From: Colwellia sp.
GTDB lineage: Bacteria; Pseudomonadota; Gammaproteobacteria; Enterobacterales; Alteromonadaceae
Reading direction: 5' to 3'
Length of the DNA: 64,000 nt
NCBI RefSeq assembly: GCF_013214175.1
Contig: NZ_JABSPA010000002.1
Span: 1 to 64,000, forward strand
Part shown: in pieces, positions 18,491 to 30,543 of the stretch
Numbering within the stretch: position 1 is the first letter of the stretch
Layout of the letters: the number at the start of each line of letters is the position of its first letter
Program-made: the position numbers and the translations under genes
Notes under the pieces: generated by a model
Told to the model about the DNA's origin: nothing
Database searches by the model: none
Seen by the model: the letters and a program-made list of their open reading frames with translations, nothing else

Positions 18491-19107
18491 TATTGATCCG
18501 TTTTGTAGAACTGTAATTGTCCGGATGACAATGTGTGTAACTTATCCTGCATTAAAGCCAATTTTTGGCTTGGAATGGCGAGTGTAAAAATGACTGTTTG
18601 TTGGTAGTCTTGAGTGATTACTTGACCCTCAACTTGCCTAAGTAAATGCAAAACATCATCTACTTGGCTATATTGACATGCTAAGGTTTTGTGCACCATA
18701 GCTATTTTAATTTTTGACTGCAAAAATGCTATGGCTTGGCGAACACTGCCACCATATGCCCTTTGTAATCCACCAGTACCTAATTTAGTGCCTCCAAAAT
18801 ACCGGACAACAACCGCACAAACTTGACCTATACCACCACCTTGCAAGGCTATTAACATAGGTTTCCCCGCCGTCCCGCTCGGTTCACCATCATCAGAAAA
18901 GCCATAGCCTTGGCTATCATCCGACGCTTTAGTTAAAAATGCATGGCAATGATGGCTAGCTTGCGGATGAAGTTTTTGTAGCTCTTTGAGCATGGCTTTT
19001 GCTTCTGCTATATCCCCACAGGGGCGTAAATAGCAGATAAAACGACTGCGATTAACAATGAGTTCATCTTCGACATGATTAATCGCGATAGGAAAGGACT
19101 GAGTCAC
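18490..19107 (-). CDS. yigZ: YigZ family protein (IMPACT / UPF0029)
   Basis: A 205-residue protein with the IMPACT-type N-terminal domain (NRSRFICYLRPC, HHCHAFLT, GYGFSDDGEPSGTAGKPML, RYFGGTKLGTGGLQRAYG) and a ferredoxin-like C-terminal DUF1949 domain. Its length equals E. coli YigZ (about 205). The GEPSGTAG and FGGTKLGTGGL segments are the family hallmark. It lies between pepQ and trkH as in E. coli. The biochemical role in bacteria is unclear; eukaryotic IMPACT affects translation control. Confidence 0.93.
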   Translation of the reverse strand: MTQSFPIAINHVEDELIVNRSRFICYLRPCGDIAEAKAMLKELQKLHPQASHHCHAFLTKASDDSQGYGFSDDGEPSGTAGKPMLIALQGGGIGQVCAVVVRYFGGTKLGTGGLQRAYGGSVRQAIAFLQSKIKIAMVHKTLACQYSQVDDVLHLLRQVEGQVITQDYQQTVIFTLAIPSQKLALMQDKLHTLSSGQLQFYKTDQ

Positions 19108-19140
19108 AATAGCTTGCTTCTTATCTAGGGGTTGTTGATC

Positions 19141-19394
19141 TGTCAGGGCTAAAATTTATTCAAATTAAAGCGACTTTAATCGCGGCACGATTTTTGTAAT
19201 GTAGTTGTTCTATATGAAAAACGAGTAACAATGAGTAAAATCGCTTTAAATGAACCCGAAAGGCAGCGCTTGTTTAAAATTTAGACCACGTTATCGCAGG
19301 TTCATGTAGCAAGCTACATTTCACCTGCTCTGCTTTATCTAAACATCAAACGAACGGCTGTAAAATAATCTCGAAAGCTCAACAGCCCTTGAGC
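19141..19394. repeat. Palindromic intergenic repeat-like element between yigZ and pepQ
   Basis: This 287-base gap has no convincing gene. Its centre is an imperfect palindrome: 19296-19310 (GCAGGTTCATGTAGC) pairs with 19313-19328 (GCTACATTTCACCTGC), separated by AA. A 17-codon ATG frame (19231-19284) ends in TAG and is too short to support. The compact layout resembles dispersed intergenic elements of Alteromonadales, but no second copy occurs in this window. Confidence 0.45.
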
Positions 19395-20765
<1,371 letters not shown>

Positions 20766-20834
20766 TCATGATAGCATATCCCTAGTAGGCCTGGTTATTG
20801 ACAGAAGAAACACTCGAGCTAAATGCGCTCAATT

Positions 20835-20843
20835 TGTGGATAA
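20835..20843 (-). promoter_or_regulatory. Isolated perfect DnaA box upstream of pepQ
   Basis: TGTGGATAA on the plus strand is TTATCCACA on the minus strand, the high-affinity DnaA box. It lies in the 152-base gap between slt and pepQ, 19 kb from oriC. A single box could be a chance match. Confidence 0.35.
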
Positions 20844-20878
20844 AACTTTGCAAATTTCACCTGAAAGCTATGCGTTAA

Positions 20879-22810
20879 TTAATCACCAATATTCATATTA
20901 ATGACTTGCTCAAAAACTCGACTAACCTGCCCCGGCTGGTGCTGATAAATCTCTTGATAAGCTAATACGCTTTTTACATAGTTTCGTGTTTCTTTAAACG
21001 GGATCGTTTCTATCCAAATATCGGCTGGCATGGCACTAGTATTTTTTAGCCATTTTTTGACTCTATAAGGGCCTGCATTATAAGATGCAGTAGCAAGAAT
21101 CTGATTTCCTTTGTTTTTATCTAGTAACTTGCGTAAATACTTTGTCCCAAGTTGGATGTTGTTCTCTGCATTGTAAAGATATCTTCTACTGAGACTACCG
21201 CGCTTCAGTTGTTTGGCCGTGTTGGGCATCAGCTGCATCAAGCCCTTAGCTCCTACGGGTGAGCGAGCATCGGTCATAAACGAACTTTCACGCCTGGCTA
21301 TAGCAAAAGCCCAAGCAGGATTTATGTCTTGCTGCTGTGCATGTCGGTTTATTTTTTTATCAAAGGCTTTTGGGAAACGTAACTCGACATCATTTAAATA
21401 ACCGACCTGAGCTAAAGTGAAAATAGCGCGGTCAAACCAGCCATTTTCATTAGCTAATTTTGCTGCAACCAGCTTTTCCCGATAATTTAGTTGGCTAAGC
21501 CAATAACGCCATTCTCTACGCGCCTCGACATAACGACCTAAGTAGTAAAATTCAAAAGCCCGCTTCGCTGCTGGGTGCAACAATACACCATTTTTTTCCT
21601 GGCTAGTGATCGCTAATGGACTATTTTGTAAACTGACCGGTGTTTCTAAGTAACTTGCAGCTAGAAAACCATAATAATGACGTTTAGTGGCTAGCTCACT
21701 CATAACGTCTTGACCGCGTTCCAATTCACCAGTGCCAATCAGCGCCCTTGCATACCAATACTGCCACTGTAGCTTTGTTTTATATCTTGACGCCATTTTG
21801 GCTAGCTCTTGCAATACTAAATGCCAATTTTGCTGCTTCAATACATCGGTTAACTGCCATTGCATAATACTAGGTTCTACATTTACCGGATCTAATTTTT
21901 CCAACCAAACTCGTGCTTGAGGGTGGTTTTTACTGGCTAAAGCGACTGCAAACTTCTCTGTTATTTTCTGGCTTTGGCTTGCTGAAAAGCTAAAATCTTG
22001 CTGCGCCTGTTTATAACTCGCCAATGCTTTATTGGGGTCGCGCCACACTAAACGCTTAATACCATAAGTATAAATTTGACTCTCTTTGGCCGATTTTTTA
22101 ATAAACTTATCTTGCCGTGCCACTTTTGCCGGATCACGCCTTACTTGATGCCATAATCGCCCCAAGTATTGCTGCTCTTTAGGAAGAAGCCCGGTTAAAT
22201 AAGGGATTAATGAATGTTTACCGCCATCAGCCACTAAAGTTATCCGCTGCCAGACAACATCATCGGTTCTATAGCCAGCTTGTTGCCACTGCTTAATTAG
22301 TGGGTCACAAACTTTATCTAACGACTTACCCACTATCCATAATTTTGTTACTTGCGGTAGCACCACACTTGCTGGCATACCCGCCGCTAATGAAAATTGT
22401 AGCTTTTGACAGGTCAACGCGGTATTGCTAGTTTTTTTGTAAAACTCGAGAAAGAGTGTGCCTTTATTTTTTTTTGCTAAATACCTTAACCACGCCTTTC
22501 TAAGTGGCCAATCTAATGGTGAATCTCTATATTTTTCTAAAAAAACCGCAATTTCACCTGCAGATGATAACTGCATGGTTTCACTAAGGCGTCGTTGGTC
22601 TAAGTAAGGTTGCAATGGGTAGTAATACAGTTGGTTATATAGATTTTTATATTGCTGAGAATAGCTTTTCGCTAAGAGTTTTTCGGCCTTTAAAAAGGTT
22701 TTTTGCTGGCCGATATCTGTCATTATTTTCAGGTTGTCATTTGCTTTAGACATATTTATCGAGGCAAAGGTAAAAGCAGACAAGAGTAAAATTTTAACTG
22801 TATTTTTCAC
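20879..22810 (-). CDS. slt: Soluble lytic murein transglycosylase
   Basis: Periplasmic enzyme that cleaves peptidoglycan between MurNAc and GlcNAc with 1,6-anhydro product. The long N-terminal alpha-superhelix is followed by a C-terminal SLT domain with the catalytic glutamate in ARRESSFMTDARSPVGAKGLMQLMPNTA, then NIQLGTKYLRKLL and TASYNAGPYRV. Start GTG at 22810 is preferred: GAGGT lies 4-5 bases upstream and the signal peptide (VKNTVKILLLSAFTF...) follows at once. An ATG at 22831 without a visible SD would add seven residues. Length 643, near E. coli Slt70 (645). Convincing as Slt; the start is the doubtful point. Confidence 0.94.
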   Translation of the reverse strand: MKNTVKILLLSAFTFASINMSKANDNLKIMTDIGQQKTFLKAEKLLAKSYSQQYKNLYNQLYYYPLQPYLDQRRLSETMQLSSAGEIAVFLEKYRDSPLDWPLRKAWLRYLAKKNKGTLFLEFYKKTSNTALTCQKLQFSLAAGMPASVVLPQVTKLWIVGKSLDKVCDPLIKQWQQAGYRTDDVVWQRITLVADGGKHSLIPYLTGLLPKEQQYLGRLWHQVRRDPAKVARQDKFIKKSAKESQIYTYGIKRLVWRDPNKALASYKQAQQDFSFSASQSQKITEKFAVALASKNHPQARVWLEKLDPVNVEPSIMQWQLTDVLKQQNWHLVLQELAKMASRYKTKLQWQYWYARALIGTGELERGQDVMSELATKRHYYGFLAASYLETPVSLQNSPLAITSQEKNGVLLHPAAKRAFEFYYLGRYVEARREWRYWLSQLNYREKLVAAKLANENGWFDRAIFTLAQVGYLNDVELRFPKAFDKKINRHAQQQDINPAWAFAIARRESSFMTDARSPVGAKGLMQLMPNTAKQLKRGSLSRRYLYNAENNIQLGTKYLRKLLDKNKGNQILATASYNAGPYRVKKWLKNTSAMPADIWIETIPFKETRNYVKSVLAYQEIYQHQPGQVSRVFEQVINMNIGD

Positions 22811-22993
22811 TGGCACCTCAGGAGTCGGCATATAAATTTATGCGGAAAAGTTTCATCGTTTTTCTAACTTATTACGATAGATTGAGTATAGTTGAAGCTA
22901 AATTTTTCAAAGTCGTATTTACTTTATTTCTTATGTCGAATTGCTTGAATAAGGTATAATTCTTTTTTAACTAATTTTAATAATGTATGTGTT

Positions 22994-23239
22994 ATGTCTC
23001 TAACTATTTTTCAACAAACGGATCATACCCTCGATGCTATTGGACTACGCTGCCCAGAGCCAGTAATGATGGTGCGTATGAATATTAGAAAAATTGCTAG
23101 CGGCGAAACTTTATTAATTAAATGTGATGACCCTTCTACCGCTAGAGATATTCCAAGCTTTTGTCGTTTCATGGAACATGAACTTCTGGCCAAGCAGACC
23201 GATACTCTGCCTTTTCTCTATGTTATAAAAAAAAACTAA
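22994..23239 (+). CDS. tusA: Sulfur carrier protein TusA
   Basis: Relays persulfide sulfur from IscS to TusBCD for 2-thiolation of tRNA wobble uridines. The 81-residue length equals E. coli TusA, and the sulfur-carrying cysteine C20 sits in the diagnostic [11 protein letters not shown] motif. The later [15 protein letters not shown] segment is also conserved. It stands alone, divergent from slt. A TATAAT at 22955-22960 may be its -10 box. Confidence 0.95.
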   Translation: MSLTIFQQTDHTLDAIGLRCPEPVMMVRMNIRKIASGETLLIKCDDPSTARDIPSFCRFMEHELLAKQTDTLPFLYVIKKN

Positions 23240-23361
23240 CAAGCACTTAACTTTTTATTACCAAGTTGTAAGTAAGTATTTCCACACGGAACTTTCTCTT
23301 AAATGTACTGCCTTAAACGGGACAGCTAGTGATAGCTAATACATACATGGAGTAAAACACA

Positions 23362-24054
23362 ATGGTAAAACCTAGTAATAATAAGTTTCTTTCCCTGCTA
23401 CAAAGTAATAAGCAGCTTCTGCTTTTTATTTTATTAATGTCGGTATTTCGTAGTGCAGTTGCTGACTGGTATTCAGTGCCTAGCGGCTCAATGCAACCCA
23501 CCATTCAAGTCGGTGACCGCATAGTGGTGAATAAAATGGCTTACGACTTACGGCTACCTTTCACTGATATAACATTAATTTCTATTAATACTCCACAACG
23601 TGGTGAGATAGTAGTATTTGAATCGAAAGCGGCTGATCTTAGATTAATTAAACGTGTCGTGGGTCTACCTGGTGATATCGTATCAATGACTGATGAAGTA
23701 CTTAAAATCAACGGCCAGCAGCTAGCTTTTGAACCTTCGCGTAAAATCAAATTACCGCAAGGCTCACCAGCAGTAATCACAGCAACAGAAAACTTAGGCG
23801 CCATCCAACATCGGGTAAGTATTGATAACAACGCCAGTAATAGGCTGAGTAACTTTGCCCCAATAAAAGTACCTGCGGGACATTATTTGGTGTTAGGTGA
23901 CAATCGTCGTCATAGTGCAGACTCTCGTGTTTATGGCTTTGTCCCTCATCATGAGTTACGAGGCAAAGCTACAGCAATTGCCTTTTCTGTTGATTACGAT
24001 AATTATTATCTGCCCCGAGCACAACGCTTCTTCCAAGACCTTTATAATATTTAG
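23362..24054 (+). CDS. lepB: Signal peptidase I
   Basis: Inner-membrane serine protease that removes signal peptides from exported proteins. The catalytic pair is visible: S43 in SVPSGSMQPT and K97 in LIKRVVGLPGD; box E appears as GDNRRHSADSRVYGFVP. At 230 residues with one hydrophobic segment (about 17-34), it is shorter than E. coli LepB, which has two membrane segments and 324 residues. It is not next to lepA or rnc and stands alone here, so it may be an additional signal peptidase in this genome. It ends at a bidirectional terminator. Confidence 0.92.
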   Translation: MVKPSNNKFLSLLQSNKQLLLFILLMSVFRSAVADWYSVPSGSMQPTIQVGDRIVVNKMAYDLRLPFTDITLISINTPQRGEIVVFESKAADLRLIKRVVGLPGDIVSMTDEVLKINGQQLAFEPSRKIKLPQGSPAVITATENLGAIQHRVSIDNNASNRLSNFAPIKVPAGHYLVLGDNRRHSADSRVYGFVPHHELRGKATAIAFSVDYDNYYLPRAQRFFQDLYNI

Positions 24055-24068
24055 TATAACTTCCAAAA

Positions 24069-24105
24069 ATAAATCCCCAACCTCGTTTAAGGCATGGGGA
24101 TTTAT
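24069..24105. terminator. Bidirectional terminator after lepB
   Basis: An 11-bp stem (ATAAATCCCCA at 24069-24079, partner 24095-24105) is followed by a T-rich tract on the plus strand. It separates lepB from a convergent gene. Confidence 0.8.
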
Positions 24106-24126
24106 ATTTTAGTTTTTTTACTACCG

Positions 24127-24378
24127 CTATGCGGGAACTTGGACTTTTTTCAGCATAACAAAGAGTGCATCTTTTAGTTTAAGCCTTTGCTTCTTTCTTC
24201 CCTCTAAATATTGATCACTAGTGTTCTCAACGCCTTGTTCAATACGATTAACCTCTTGGTCAACTTCATGATAGTCCTTAAATAGTCTAGCAAAGTGATT
24301 ATCATTCATTTTCAGGTAATGTATTTCATCTGTTAAATTTGGAAATTCGTGGTGTAAATCATGCTTCTCTAATGTCAT
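24127..24378 (-). CDS. DUF465 (YdcH-like) small protein
   Basis: An 83-residue charged helical protein resembling the DUF465/YdcH family: FPNLTDEIHYLKMNDNHFARLFKDYHEVDQEVNRIEQG followed by a lysine-rich RKKQRLKLKDALFVML end, as in YdcH. ATG 24378 has GGAG six bases upstream; a TTG at 24390 is less likely. It lies directly after the DksA-like gene and probably shares its transcript. The function is unknown. Confidence 0.85.
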   Translation of the reverse strand: MTLEKHDLHHEFPNLTDEIHYLKMNDNHFARLFKDYHEVDQEVNRIEQGVENTSDQYLEGRKKQRLKLKDALFVMLKKVQVPA

Positions 24379-24409
24379 TCTCTGCTCCAAAAGTTATTTA
24401 AAAATCGGT

Positions 24410-24724
24410 TTATAGTGCACAATTAATGCACTTCGTTGTATAAGGTATTGCCGACAATCTGTCTGGGTTAATAAGCTCATCACACTCAGCACAGTGTCCA
24501 TATAAACCTTCAGCTATTCGTTGTAATGCTGACTTGACTAAAGTTAGCTCTAATTTTGCTTCGTGATGAATTTCATCGAGGACATCGTCATTTTCGGTTT
24601 CGGTTGCTTGTTCAGCGAAGTCCTGCGAGCGTCCTTTATGGAAGTCAGCTTCTATCGCAGCAATTCGCTTGGTTAGCTGCGTTTTTTTGTTTTCCAATAA
24701 TATCGTTATCTCTTTACTTGGCAT
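24410..24724 (-). CDS. DksA/TraR-family zinc-finger protein
   Basis: A 104-residue protein with an N-terminal coiled-coil region and a C-terminal C4 zinc finger (C78, C81, C99, C102: CAEC...CINC). This is the core of the DksA/TraR family that binds the RNA polymerase secondary channel. It is shorter than DksA (151) and lacks its long N-terminal part, so it is more like TraR or YbiI proteins. AAGGAG lies at good distance before the ATG. The Asp pair at the DksA coiled-coil tip is replaced by an END/D-rich segment (TENDDVLDEI), so activity on polymerase is uncertain. Confidence 0.87.
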   Translation of the reverse strand: MPSKEITILLENKKTQLTKRIAAIEADFHKGRSQDFAEQATETENDDVLDEIHHEAKLELTLVKSALQRIAEGLYGHCAECDELINPDRLSAIPYTTKCINCAL

Positions 24725-24859
24725 TAGTAGCTCCTTATTGGTCAGTATCTATATCAGCTCTTATATTTACCTTACGCTTATCTATTTTCTTGTTGTTGAT
24801 CTAGCTCAAATTATTCACGTCATTATTAATATTAGTAGTTATCAAATTTTAGACATAAA

Positions 24860-24885
24860 AAAAGGCCATGTTGCCATGACCTTTT
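24860..24885 (-). terminator. Rho-independent terminator of glyS
   Basis: On the minus strand an 11-bp stem with one mismatch (arms 24875-24885 and 24860-24870, AAAAGG..CATG) runs into TTTTTTTATG. It lies about 22 bases after the glyS stop. Confidence 0.8.
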
Positions 24886-24907
24886 ATCAATATTTTTATC
24901 TGGTTTA

Positions 24908-26974
24908 TTACTGAAGCACTGAAATATCAGCGATAGCAAAGAAACTATTTCTAATTTCATTCAGCAATGTTAAACGGTTAATTTTAACCGCTTCATCATC
25001 ACTCATTACCATAACGTTATCAAAGAAAGTGTCTATTGGTGCTTTAAGTTGTGCTAACTCAGTTAAAGCTGCTTGGTAATTTTTGTCAGCCATTAACGGC
25101 GCTACTTTTAAGCTTATCTCTTGGTAGATACTAGCTAGATCTTGCTCTGCTTGTTCCGTTGCTAAATCTTGATTGAATGCTTGATATAGCTCACCATCAA
25201 ATTTTGCTAAGATATTACCGACACGTTTATTGGCCGCAGCAAGTGTCGCCGCTTCAGGTAGCTCACCAAAGAAAGTAACCGCTTTAATACGCTTTTCAAA
25301 ATCAAGTGGCGCACTTGGCTTTTTCGCTAATACCGCTTGGATAACATCAACACTGATGCCCTGTTCTTGATAAAAGGCGCGGAAGCGACCCATAATAAAA
25401 TCAAGCACATCGCTGGCGGTATTCTCATTAACTAATTTATCACCGAATAATTCGATACTTTTTTTAATCAATGCGGATAGGTCTAAATCGAGCTGCTTTT
25501 CGATTATGATACGAATACTACCAATGGCAGCTCTTCGTAGCGCAAATGGGTCTTTATCACCCTTAGGTGCCTGATTAATGCCAAAGATGCCTACTAAGGT
25601 ATCAATCTTGTCACTGATGGCAACTGCACAGCCAATATTAGCTTCTGGTAAAGTATCACCAGCAAAGCGTGGACGGTATTGATCTTCCAATGCTTGGGCA
25701 ATATTTTCATTTTCACCATCATGTAAAGCATAGTACTTACCCATAGTGCCTTGCACTTGTGGAAACTCTAAAACCATTTCGGTCATCAAATCCGTTTTAC
25801 TGAGTAAACCAGCACGATACGCATCTTGGGCATTCTCATTTAATTGCTCGGCAATGAACTGAGATAATGTCGCAATTCGTTCAGACTTTGCTTTCAATGT
25901 ACCAAGTTGTTTTTGAAACAATACTGATTCAAGGCTGTCTAGTCTTGATTCTAAGCTTTGCTTTTTATCTGTTTTAAAGAAGAATTCAGCATCCGCTAAG
26001 CGTGGACGAATAACTTTTTCATTACCAAATACCACTGTATTTGGCTCTTTAGATTCAATGTTAGCAACAAATATAAACTTATTAACCAATTGACCTTTGT
26101 GATCGGTAACTGGGAAATATTTCTGATGATCTTTCATCGAGTATATTAACGGCTCTGCAGGAACATTTAAGAAGTCTTTATCAAATGTGCCTACTAAAGT
26201 AACAGGCCACTCAACCAGTGCTGTGACTTCGTTTAGTAACTCTTCATCAATAAGGGCAACCGCATCAATGTCTTTAGCAACTTGTTTTATTTGAGCAACA
26301 ATTTTGCTTTGTCTTTGCTCAAAGTCGACTTCTACATAAGCTTTGGCTAGTTCTGCTTGATAATCATTAGCATGATTAAGGGTTACTAAACCTTCGTGAT
26401 GAAAGCGATGGCCTTGTACTTGGTTACTTGAACTTACTCCAAGGGCTTCACCAGCAATAATTTTACTACCAAATAACATAGTTAAGGTGTGCACAGGACG
26501 AATAAACTGAATACGCTCTGCTCCCCAGCGCATTGGCTTAGCAATAGGTAGCTTATTCAATGCCGTAGTTACCATCGCTGGTACTAATTCAGTAACTGAT
26601 TTACCGGCTACTGTGGCACGGTGAAGTAACCACTCACCTTTATCTGTTACTAGACGCTCAGCTTGCTCAACTTCAATACCATTGGATTTTGCCCAACCTT
26701 GTGCGGCTCTGCTGGCATTACCGGCCTCATCAAAAGCAACATTCACTGCTGGGCCACGCTTCTCTACGGTTTTATCTTGTTGTTTATCAACTAAATCAAA
26801 AACTTGTACCGCTAAACGGCGTGGGGTAGCAAACCATTTAATATCGCTATAGGCTAAATCATGGCTATCAAGCTGGCTTTTAATATTGTCATAGAAAGCT
26901 ATCGCTAATGTTTTTAATGATTTTGGTGGTAACTCTTCTGTACCAAGCTCAATAAGGAGTGTTTCAGTAGTCAT
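24908..26974 (-). CDS. glyS: Glycyl-tRNA synthetase, beta subunit
   Basis: Beta chain of the bacterial alpha2beta2 glycyl-tRNA synthetase, involved in tRNA recognition. The N-terminal LLIELGTEELPPKSL, ATPRRLAVQV, PKPMRWG-like region (AKPMRWGAERIQFIRPVHTL) and GRFRAFYQEQG segment are typical. Length 688 against 689 in E. coli. Its ATG overlaps the glyQ stop by one base (TAATG), so translation is coupled and gives equal subunit amounts. It ends at a terminator. Confidence 0.97.
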   Translation of the reverse strand: MTTETLLIELGTEELPPKSLKTLAIAFYDNIKSQLDSHDLAYSDIKWFATPRRLAVQVFDLVDKQQDKTVEKRGPAVNVAFDEAGNASRAAQGWAKSNGIEVEQAERLVTDKGEWLLHRATVAGKSVTELVPAMVTTALNKLPIAKPMRWGAERIQFIRPVHTLTMLFGSKIIAGEALGVSSSNQVQGHRFHHEGLVTLNHANDYQAELAKAYVEVDFEQRQSKIVAQIKQVAKDIDAVALIDEELLNEVTALVEWPVTLVGTFDKDFLNVPAEPLIYSMKDHQKYFPVTDHKGQLVNKFIFVANIESKEPNTVVFGNEKVIRPRLADAEFFFKTDKKQSLESRLDSLESVLFQKQLGTLKAKSERIATLSQFIAEQLNENAQDAYRAGLLSKTDLMTEMVLEFPQVQGTMGKYYALHDGENENIAQALEDQYRPRFAGDTLPEANIGCAVAISDKIDTLVGIFGINQAPKGDKDPFALRRAAIGSIRIIIEKQLDLDLSALIKKSIELFGDKLVNENTASDVLDFIMGRFRAFYQEQGISVDVIQAVLAKKPSAPLDFEKRIKAVTFFGELPEAATLAAANKRVGNILAKFDGELYQAFNQDLATEQAEQDLASIYQEISLKVAPLMADKNYQAALTELAQLKAPIDTFFDNVMVMSDDEAVKINRLTLLNEIRNSFFAIADISVLQ

Positions 26975-27915
26975 TATTTCTCTCCTTTAGCTGAAGCTTG
27001 TGTAGTACTGGCTTCATTATTCTTACATAATGGAAAACCAAGCTCTTCGCGTTTCTGGTAGTAGGCTTGTGCCACTGCTTTCGATAAGGCACGTACACGT
27101 AAGATATAACGCTGACGTTCAGTCACAGATATTGCATGACGAGCATCAAGTAAGTTAAAGGCATGTGATGCCTTCATAACTTGCTCATAAGCAGGTAATG
27201 GTAAGTTAGCTTCAATTAGTTTTTGGCTGTCTTTCTCACACTGATCAAACTGCTTAAATAATGCATCAACATCTGCGTGCTCAAAGTTATAAGTAGATTG
27301 CTCCACTTCATTTTGATGGAAAATATCACGGTAATAGATAGTCCCTAATGGGCCGTCAGTCCAAACAAGATCATATATACTATCGACATTTTGAATGTAC
27401 ATAGCTAAGCGTTCAAGGCCGTAAGTAATTTCACCGGTAACTGGCGTACACTCTAAGCCACCTACTTGTTGAAAATAAGTAAATTGAGAGATCTCCATAC
27501 CATTAAGCCAAATTTCCCAGCCTAAGCCCCAAGCACCTAATGTCGGAGATTCCCAGTTATCTTCGACAAAGCGAATATCATGTACTAGCGGATCTACACC
27601 TAACTCTTTTAATGAGTTGAGGTAAAGCTCTTGAATGTTCTTAGGAGACGGTTTTAACATCACTTGAAATTGATAGTAATGCTGTAAGCGATTTGGATTT
27701 TCACCATAACGACCATCCGTTGGGCGACGGCAAGGTTGTACATAGGCACTGCTGATTGGCTCTGGGCCAATTGAGCGTAAGAAAGTCATTGGGTGGAAGG
27801 TACCTGCCCCAACTTCTATATCAAGAGGTTGCACTAATACACAACCCTGACGTGACCAGTAATCTTGCAATTGCAAAATTAAGCCTTGAAAAGTTTTACT
27901 ATTGTAAGTTGTCAT
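26974..27915 (-). CDS. glyQ: Glycyl-tRNA synthetase, alpha subunit
   Basis: Catalytic chain of glycyl-tRNA synthetase: activates glycine with ATP. Class II features are visible, from [22 protein letters not shown] and [18 protein letters not shown] to [26 protein letters not shown] and the motif 3 region [11 protein letters not shown]. Length 313 against 303 in E. coli. It is the first gene of glyQS and lies upstream of glyS as usual. The 177 bases upstream hold the gyrB terminator and a short repeat. Confidence 0.97.
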   Translation of the reverse strand: MTTYNSKTFQGLILQLQDYWSRQGCVLVQPLDIEVGAGTFHPMTFLRSIGPEPISSAYVQPCRRPTDGRYGENPNRLQHYYQFQVMLKPSPKNIQELYLNSLKELGVDPLVHDIRFVEDNWESPTLGAWGLGWEIWLNGMEISQFTYFQQVGGLECTPVTGEITYGLERLAMYIQNVDSIYDLVWTDGPLGTIYYRDIFHQNEVEQSTYNFEHADVDALFKQFDQCEKDSQKLIEANLPLPAYEQVMKASHAFNLLDARHAISVTERQRYILRVRALSKAVAQAYYQKREELGFPLCKNNEASTTQASAKGEK

Positions 27916-27941
27916 GGTGTTCTAATTCACTTTTGTCTTAT

Positions 27942-27962
27942 TTAATGCCAAACGGATTAATT
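27942..27962. repeat. Short intergenic repeat, TTAATACCAATCGGA type (second copy)
   Basis: TTAATGCCAAACGGATTAATT matches the stretch at 18470-18490 at 18 of 21 positions. It lies upstream of glyQ in the gap before the gyrB terminator. Confidence 0.35.
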
Positions 27963-28045
27963 GAGCAAATAATATTTGCGGGAAATTATCTTGCGTTTTT
28001 TACGGGTGACGATTATAGCTTTTTTAGAGTATTTATCCTACAAAA

Positions 28046-28070
28046 ATGCCCGGACATGAAGACCGGGCAT
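28046..28070 (-). terminator. Rho-independent terminator of gyrB
   Basis: GC-rich 8-bp stem (ATGCCCGG / CCGGGCAT) with a 9-base loop; on the minus strand it runs into TTTTTG. It begins about 22 bases past the gyrB stop, so it closes the dnaA-dnaN-recF-gyrB series. Confidence 0.9.
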
Positions 28071-28092
28071 CTTATTTTACCTTTAACAATAA

Positions 28093-30543
<2,451 letters not shown>

